11,304 nt of DNA from Caulobacteraceae bacterium (GTDB lineage Bacteria > Pseudomonadota > Alphaproteobacteria > Caulobacterales > Caulobacteraceae): contig CANJYY010000054.1 in assembly GCA_947479185.1 (NCBI GenBank), forward strand, positions 1 to 11,304, given 5' to 3'. Shown in pieces: positions 7,177 through 11,304 of this stretch. The position numbers and the translations under genes are program-made. The notes beneath the pieces are model-generated. The model was not told the DNA's origin. It did no database searches and saw only the letters and a list, made by a program, of their open reading frames with translations. Each line of letters begins with the position of its first letter. Positions within the stretch are counted from its first letter, which is position 1.

Positions 7177-8678
7177 CGTGCGTTCGCCTCTCCTGAGAGG
7201 AACACCGTACGCGTGTCAGCGGAGACCGACTTTGATCTAATCGAAAAAGTCACCGGCAGGCTGGGCGCCGTCAGGGCGTCTGCCGGTGCATTGACGAACA
7301 CCCGCATCGCGCGGACCTGATCGGGCTGGACCACCACGGTCAGGGTGTTGGACGAGACCGATTCCCCGGGGGTCTTGAGGGTCACCGGCGAGATGCCCTT
7401 GAAGGTCACCTTGTAGGTTTCCGCCTCGAAGCCGCGGTTGGTGATCTTCAGCGTGTAGGCGTTGCGGATCGAACCGTCGCGGAGCTGGATGAAGGTCGGA
7501 TTGCGGTCGCGCAGCACATGCAGATCAACCGGCGAGCGCTGCAGGAAGCCCCACAGCATGATCGCGCTGACCAGGCTGAGCGCCCCGGCGTAGTAGATCG
7601 TGCGGGCGCGGATCGGCTTGTAGATGACCTTCTTCTGCTCGACGCGGCTGATCACGGCGTGGTCGGTGTCATAGGCGATCAGCCCCTTGGGCCGGCCCAT
7701 CTTGACCATGATCTCGTCGCAGGCGTCGACGCACAGGCCGCAGTTGATGCACTCGAGTTGCGCGCCGTCGCGGATGTCGATGCCCATCGGACAGACCACG
7801 ACACACTGGTTGCAGTCGACGCAGTCGCCGCGACCTTCCCAGGATTCGTTCTTCTTGTGCGGACCACGCGGTTCGCCGCGGTCAGCGAGGTAGGTGACCT
7901 GCAGCGAATGCTCGTCGAGCATGGCGCCCTGGATGCGCGGCCAGGGGCACATGTAGGTGCAGACCTGCTCGCGCATCATGCCGGCCAGCGTGTAGGTGGT
8001 CGCCGTCAGCAAGCCGCAGGAGATGTAGGCCGTCAGCGGCGCCTGGCCGAGCCAGAAGGTGCGGATCAGCGTCGGCGCATCGTGGAAGTAGAAGATCCAC
8101 GCGCCGCCGGTGGCGAAGGCGATGCCGAGCCAGGCGGCGTGCTTGCCGGTCTTGCGCCAGAGCTTGTTGAACGACATCGGCGAGGCGTCGAGCTTCATCC
8201 GCGCGTTGCGGTCGCCCTCGAACAGCCGCTCGACGGCGATGAACAGGTCGGTCCAGACCGTCTGCGGGCAGGTGTAGCCGCACCACAGGCGGCCAAACAG
8301 GGCCGTCACCAGGAACAGCGCAAGGGCTCCCATCACCAGCAGACCGGTGATGAAATAGACCTCCTGGGGCCACAGCTGGATGAAGAAGAAATAGAACCGG
8401 CGGCCGGTGAAATCGACCAGCACGGCCTGATCGGGCAGCTCGCCCGGGCGGGTCCAGCGGATCCAGGGGACGACGTAGTAGACCGCCAGGGTGGCGATCA
8501 GCATCGCCCACTTGATGGTCCGCCACTTGCCGTGGACCAGCTTGGGATAGATCGGGGGACGCTTCTGATAGAGACCGCCGCCCTGACCCGCCTTGCGACG
8601 GGCCAGAGCGGCGGCACTGACCGGACCCGGGCTTTTGGCCGCGCTGGGGGGCGTGGTCCGGTCAATTACAACGGTCAT
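7173..8678 (-). CDS. ccoG: cbb3 oxidase accessory protein CcoG (FixG/RdxA), polyferredoxin-type membrane protein
   Basis: Membrane iron-sulfur protein that, in studied proteobacteria, reduces Cu(II) to Cu(I) during cbb3 assembly; 501 aa, normal length. A Pro/Ala-rich cytoplasmic N-terminus precedes LYQKRPPIYPKLVHGKW (about 36-52). Membrane helices lie at about 56-72, 105-127, 181-198, 211-233 and 360-378. WCGYTCPQT (Cys133, Cys137) and CTYMCPWPR (Cys240, Cys244) are the paired-cysteine motifs. Two ferredoxin [4Fe-4S] motifs follow: Cys286/289/292/296 and Cys310/313/316/320. The C-terminal Ig-like domain runs from about 388 to the end. The ATG lies 7 bp after the ccoP stop with no clear Shine-Dalgarno, so translation probably depends on coupling to ccoP. 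Codons near residues 477-486 are AT-rich and atypical. The fixH ATG overlaps its stop. Confidence 0.96.
   Translation of the reverse strand: MTVVIDRTTPPSAAKSPGPVSAAALARRKAGQGGGLYQKRPPIYPKLVHGKWRTIKWAMLIATLAVYYVVPWIRWTRPGELPDQAVLVDFTGRRFYFFFIQLWPQEVYFITGLLVMGALALFLVTALFGRLWCGYTCPQTVWTDLFIAVERLFEGDRNARMKLDASPMSFNKLWRKTGKHAAWLGIAFATGGAWIFYFHDAPTLIRTFWLGQAPLTAYISCGLLTATTYTLAGMMREQVCTYMCPWPRIQGAMLDEHSLQVTYLADRGEPRGPHKKNESWEGRGDCVDCNQCVVVCPMGIDIRDGAQLECINCGLCVDACDEIMVKMGRPKGLIAYDTDHAVISRVEQKKVIYKPIRARTIYYAGALSLVSAIMLWGFLQRSPVDLHVLRDRNPTFIQLRDGSIRNAYTLKITNRGFEAETYKVTFKGISPVTLKTPGESVSSNTLTVVVQPDQVRAMRVFVNAPADALTAPSLPVTFSIRSKSVSADTRTVFLSGEANAR
7182..7203 (-). promoter_or_regulatory. Hairpin containing the fixH Shine-Dalgarno sequence
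   Basis: The minus strand has CCTCTC-AG-GAGAGG (7200-7187), flanked by GTT and AAC that can pair across a 2-nt bulge. The right arm is the AGGAGAGG ribosome-binding site of fixH, 10 nt from its ATG. With a realistic loop the stem is CCTCT/AGAGG plus the outer GTT/AAC pairs. Folding would hide the site until a ribosome translates the fixG end, a plausible coupling device. The pairing is seen; the role is inferred. Confidence 0.5.
7228..7251 (-). repeat. AT-rich inverted repeat with rare codons in the fixG 3' end
   Basis: GACTTT at 7228-7233 is exactly complementary to AAAGTC at 7246-7251, and an inner GAT/ATC pair extends the stem with a 3-nt bulge. Only 8 of 24 bases are G or C, in otherwise very GC-rich DNA. 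In fixG it is read through codons such as ACT, TTT, ATT, AGA and TCA, which the rest of the window uses rarely. It ends 52 nt before the fixH ATG and 24 nt before the fixH ribosome-binding-site hairpin. Confidence 0.45.
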
Positions 8679-8685
8679 GACTGCA

Positions 8686-9555
8686 CTACTGACCCGAGTT
8701 GGCGTGGATGTAGACGGCGATGGCCTTGATGGTCTCGGGGCTGAAACGCTGCCCCCAGGCCGGCATCACACCGCCGCGACCGTTCTGGATCTGCCCGTTG
8801 ATCGAGGCGCGATCCGATCCGTAGAGCCAGTCACCGTCGGTAAGATCGGGGGCGCCCAAGGCCTGGGCGCCCTTGCCCTCGACGCCGTGACAGCTGGCGC
8901 ATTGCTCGGCGAAGACCGGCGTGGCGCGCGCCACGGCGGCGGGACTGGCCTGGCGACCGGACTTCGAGACGACGTACTCCGTCAGGTCCGCGATCTGCGG
9001 GGCCTGCAGAAGACCGTCCTTGCCGAAGGCGGGCATCTGCGAGATGCGCGCCTGGTCGTCGCCCGAGCGGATGCCGTAGGTCAGGGTCTGCTGGATATCC
9101 TCCAGCGTACCGCCCCACAGCCACACGTCGTCGCGCAGGTTGGGATAGCCCTTGCCGCCGCCGCCGCCCGCGCCGTGGCAGGTGGCGCAGTTGTCGCCGA
9201 AGATCGAACCGCCGACCTGCAGGGCGGAGGCCTGCAGCTGCGGATCGCTTGCGATCTGGGCCAGGGTGGCCGTCTTCAGCTTCGCGGCGCCGGCGCCGCG
9301 AACGGCGGCCAGGTCCTTGATGGCCTGGTCGACCTGGGCACGGTCAGACTGGCCAAGGAGGCCATGGCTGTAGTTGTTCAGACCCGGCCAGGCCGGCATC
9401 AGCACCCAGTAGCCGATCGAGAAGGCGATGCAGGCGTAGAACACCCACAGCCACCAGCGGGGCAGAGGATTGTCGAGCTCCCGGATGCCGTCCCACTCGT
9501 GACCGGTGGTGTCGACTCCGCTGTGGGCGTCTTTTTCGGGGACGTGGTCCGTCAT
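8686..9555 (-). CDS. ccoP: cbb3-type cytochrome c oxidase dihaem subunit III (CcoP)
   Basis: Membrane-anchored dihaem cytochrome c that takes electrons from soluble cytochrome c or the bc1 complex and passes them to CcoO; 289 aa, normal for CcoP. A cytoplasmic N-terminus contains HEWDGIRELDNPLPRWW (about 19-35), a strongly conserved family stretch. It leads into one transmembrane helix (about 34-53). Two periplasmic cytochrome c domains follow: CATCH at 123-127 with likely axial Met174 (QMPAF), and CASCH at 219-223 with likely axial Met264 (VMPAW). The first haem motif is followed by a GGGGG run coded by GCC/GGC-rich repeats. A perfect AGGAGG lies 7 nt before the ATG, and the ATG overlaps the ccoQ stop (ATGA). 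fixG begins 7 bp downstream. Confidence 0.97.
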   Translation of the reverse strand: MTDHVPEKDAHSGVDTTGHEWDGIRELDNPLPRWWLWVFYACIAFSIGYWVLMPAWPGLNNYSHGLLGQSDRAQVDQAIKDLAAVRGAGAAKLKTATLAQIASDPQLQASALQVGGSIFGDNCATCHGAGGGGGKGYPNLRDDVWLWGGTLEDIQQTLTYGIRSGDDQARISQMPAFGKDGLLQAPQIADLTEYVVSKSGRQASPAAVARATPVFAEQCASCHGVEGKGAQALGAPDLTDGDWLYGSDRASINGQIQNGRGGVMPAWGQRFSPETIKAIAVYIHANSGQ

Positions 9556-9707
9556 TGGTCATCCTCCTCGAGAGGCAGGTTTGCGGCGCGGACGAAGGCA
9601 TCCCGGTTCTTGGGCCAGAAGGCGTAGGCGCAGCCGGCCAGGAAGATCAGCCCAAAGTAGATGAGCCCTCCCTGTTGGGCGAAGCGGGCGGCGATTTCGT
9701 AGGTCAT
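9552..9707 (-). CDS. ccoQ: cbb3-type cytochrome c oxidase subunit IV (CcoQ)
   Basis: A 51-aa small membrane subunit that stabilises cbb3 oxidase and is not catalytic. The translation begins MTYEIAARFAQQGGLIYFGL, has one hydrophobic helix at about 13-31, and continues with the family signature YAFWPKNRDAF (about 28-38), then an acidic tail LEEDDQ. It is short enough to be missed by length cut-offs. The start is supported by GGGAG about 8 nt upstream, which overlaps the ccoO TAG stop. The stop TGA overlaps the ccoP ATG (9552-9555). Position between ccoO and ccoP is the standard order. Confidence 0.95.
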   Translation of the reverse strand: MTYEIAARFAQQGGLIYFGLIFLAGCAYAFWPKNRDAFVRAANLPLEEDDQ

Positions 9708-9719
9708 CGTGCGCGCTCC

Positions 9720-10463
9720 CTAGCGTTGGTTGGCAGGCGCGTCGGCCTGATAGGTGCTGAAGTCGACCATCGTGCCGAGCATCTGCAGGTAGGCGACCAG
9801 GGCGTCGAGCTCGGTGAGGCGCTCGGGATCCCCGTCGAAGTCGCGGCTGACCACCTTGGCGCCGTAGCGCTCGCGGAGAGCCGGTCCGTCCGACGAGAAG
9901 GGATCGGCCTGGGCCTGGAGATCGGTCATCGTGTGATCGATCTGGTCCTGGGTGTAGGGCACGCCCACAGCCGTCATCGCCTGGACCCTGGCCTGAAGGT
10001 CCTGCGTCCGCAGGTCCTTCGTCGCCAGGAAGGCGTAGGGGGGCATCACCGACTCGGGCACCACCGACCGCGGATTGATCAGGTGATCGCGGTGCCAGGC
10101 GTCGGAGTACTTGCCGCCCACGCGAGCCAGGTCAGGCCCGGTGCGCTTGGAGCCCCACTGGAACGGGTGGTCGTACATGCTCTCCGCGGCGAGGCTGTAG
10201 TGGCCGTAGCGTTCAACCTCGTCCCGCAGGGGGCGGATCATCTGCGAGTGGCAGGTATAGCAGCCCTCGCGGATGTAGATGTCCCGGCCCGCCAGTTCGA
10301 GCGGAGTGTAGGGACGGATCCCGTCAACCTTCTCGATCGTGTTCTTGATCCAGAAGAGCGGGGCGATTTCAACCAGGCCGCCGATCGAGACCACGATGAC
10401 GATGCCGATGACCAGGAGCAGCGAGTGCCGCTCCAGTTTTCCGTGATGTTTCCACAGGTTCAT
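9720..10463 (-). CDS. ccoO: cbb3-type cytochrome c oxidase monohaem subunit II (CcoO)
   Basis: Membrane-anchored monohaem cytochrome c that relays electrons from CcoP to the CcoN active site; 247 aa, normal length. One N-terminal transmembrane helix lies at about 13-32. The conserved periplasmic block [20 protein letters not shown] is followed by HSQMIRP, with haem attachment at Cys68, Cys71 and His72 and likely axial Met140 in VMPPY. Further family blocks are [20 protein letters not shown] (about 99-118) and [10 protein letters not shown] (about 221-230). The ATG is 10 bp after the ccoN stop, and a GAGG ribosome-binding sequence overlaps that stop codon, indicating coupled translation. ccoQ follows after 12 bp. 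Confidence 0.97.
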   Translation of the reverse strand: MNLWKHHGKLERHSLLLVIGIVIVVSIGGLVEIAPLFWIKNTIEKVDGIRPYTPLELAGRDIYIREGCYTCHSQMIRPLRDEVERYGHYSLAAESMYDHPFQWGSKRTGPDLARVGGKYSDAWHRDHLINPRSVVPESVMPPYAFLATKDLRTQDLQARVQAMTAVGVPYTQDQIDHTMTDLQAQADPFSSDGPALRERYGAKVVSRDFDGDPERLTELDALVAYLQMLGTMVDFSTYQADAPANQR

Positions 10464-10473
10464 GGCGCGATCC

Positions 10474-11304
10474 TCAGGCGGCTGCCGGGAGCGGCGCGGA
10501 GAGCGCGTCGCTGGTTTCGGCGGACGGCAGCCGGACCGTGCGCCACAGATTGTAGATCATGATCAGCGTGCCCGAGAGGAACATCAGGCCGCCAAGGGTC
10601 CGGATGATGTTCTCGACATGCTTTGCCGAGACCGTCTCGATGAAGCTCCAGGCGAGGAAGCCCTGCGGCGTATATTCGCGCCACATCAGACCTTCCATGA
10701 TCCCGGAAACCCACATCGCGCAGATGTAGAGAACGATGCCGGTGGTCGCGATCCAGAAGTGCCACTCAACGAGGGCGTTCGAGTACAGCCGGTCCTTCTT
10801 CCAGAGCCAGGGCACCATGCAGTAGACGGCGCCGAAGCTGATGAAGCCGACCCAGCCGAGCGCGCCGGAGTGCACGTGACCGATGGTCCAGTCGGTGTAG
10901 TGGCTGAGGGCGTTGACCGCCCGGATCGACATCACCGGACCTTCGAAGGTCGACATGCCGTAGAAGGCGATGGCCACGACCATCATCCGCACGACCGGGT
11001 CGGTGCGCAGCTTGTCCCAGGCCCCCGAGAGGGTCATCAGGCCGTTGATCATGCCGCCCCAGCTGGGCATCCACAGCATGATCGAGAAGGTCATGCCGAG
11101 GGTCTGCGCCCACTGCGGCAGAGCCGTGTAGTGGAGGTGGTGCGGGCCGGCCCAGATGTAGATGAAGATCAGGGCCCAGAAGTGAACGATCGACAGGCGA
11201 TAGCTGTAGACCGGGCGCCCGATCCGCTTGGGCACGAAGTAGTACATGATGGCGAGGAAGCCGGCGGTGAGGAAGAAGCCCACCGCGTTGTGGCCGTACC
11301 ACCA
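10474..11304 (-). CDS. ccoN: cbb3-type cytochrome c oxidase catalytic subunit I (CcoN), 5' part outside window
   Basis: Haem-copper oxidase subunit I that reduces O2 to water and pumps protons in the inner membrane. The C-terminal 276 residues are present; the family is about 475-550 aa, so roughly the first half lies beyond the right edge. Numbered from the edge, WWYGHNAV gives CuB ligand His5. Tyr49 is the cross-linked tyrosine and the His55-His56 pair (WAGPHHLHY) gives the other CuB ligands. GHVHSG gives His143 and His145 for haems b3 and b. The spacings 5-49-55/56-143/145 match P. stutzeri CcoN residues 207-251-257/258-345/347 exactly, so the active site is intact. The low-spin haem's other His lies in the missing part. 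Conserved STFEGPVMS (118-126) and a short Ala/Pro-rich tail are seen. The operon promoter lies outside the window. Confidence 0.97.
   Translation of the reverse strand, partial: WWYGHNAVGFFLTAGFLAIMYYFVPKRIGRPVYSYRLSIVHFWALIFIYIWAGPHHLHYTALPQWAQTLGMTFSIMLWMPSWGGMINGLMTLSGAWDKLRTDPVVRMMVVAIAFYGMSTFEGPVMSIRAVNALSHYTDWTIGHVHSGALGWVGFISFGAVYCMVPWLWKKDRLYSNALVEWHFWIATTGIVLYICAMWVSGIMEGLMWREYTPQGFLAWSFIETVSAKHVENIIRTLGGLMFLSGTLIMIYNLWRTVRLPSAETSDALSAPLPAAA

Noticed and set aside
7231..7244. FNR-like sequence around the TTGATC in the fixG 3' end
   Set aside because: Only one half-site (ATCAA on the minus strand) matches. The other half has 2 of 5 bases and the spacing is wrong.
9151..9180. GCC/CGC-rich simple repeat
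   Set aside because: It encodes the Gly run next to the first haem motif of CcoP and needs no other explanation.
10074..10087. TTGATCAGGTGATC in ccoO, resembling an anaerobox
   Set aside because: The second half-site does not match ATCAA, and the sequence lies in ordinary coding DNA with no gene start nearby.
1..11304. tRNA, rRNA, CRISPR array, insertion sequence or phage features
   Set aside because: None were seen. The window is filled by conserved housekeeping and respiratory genes with short gaps and no direct-repeat or transposase signals.

Overview
The window is a strongly GC-rich, densely packed stretch of bacterial chromosome with every supported gene on the minus strand. The gene content (a cbb3 oxidase operon with its assembly genes and an anaerobic haem gene), the codon bias and a FixK/FNR-type box fit an alphaproteobacterium. 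I would guess a Caulobacteraceae-like genus, but that is inference from protein style, not from a search.

Layout, read 5'->3' on the minus strand (right to left): the 3' half of ccoN enters at the right edge (10474-11304), followed by ccoO (9720-10463), ccoQ (9552-9707), ccoP (8686-9555), ccoG/fixG (7173-8678), ccoH/fixH (6691-7176), ccoI/fixI (4520-6694) and ccoS/fixS (4359-4523). After a 63-bp gap comes hemN (2913-4295). A further 127-bp gap separates hemN from an amidohydrolase of the N-acyl-D-amino-acid deacylase family (1040-2779). A zinc-free medium-chain dehydrogenase/reductase (1-995) follows and lacks only its last few residues at the left edge. No RNA genes, mobile elements, CRISPR arrays or gene-free stretches above 300 bp were seen.

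How it works together: CcoN, CcoO and CcoP are the catalytic and cytochrome c subunits of the high-affinity cbb3 terminal oxidase, and CcoQ is the small stabilising subunit. CcoG, CcoH, CcoI and CcoS supply copper reduction, copper transport and assembly. HemN makes protoporphyrinogen precursors without O2, so haem can be supplied when oxygen is scarce. Four of the cco junctions are 4-nt ATGA/GTGA overlaps, and the rest are 7-12 bp apart with Shine-Dalgarno sequences that often overlap the preceding stop codon, so this is one tightly coupled transcript. A near-perfect FNR/FixK box overlaps the ccoS stop codon and sits where a class II activator site for hemN should be, so hemN probably has its own low-oxygen promoter.

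This is mostly a well-known, ordinary respiratory cluster, and I see no new multi-gene system. The points worth a second look are small: the FNR box embedded in the end of ccoS, a hairpin that captures the fixH ribosome-binding site with an AT-rich rare-codon hairpin just before it, an amidohydrolase that seems to have lost two canonical zinc-binding histidines, and a changed phosphorylation-motif residue in CcoI.
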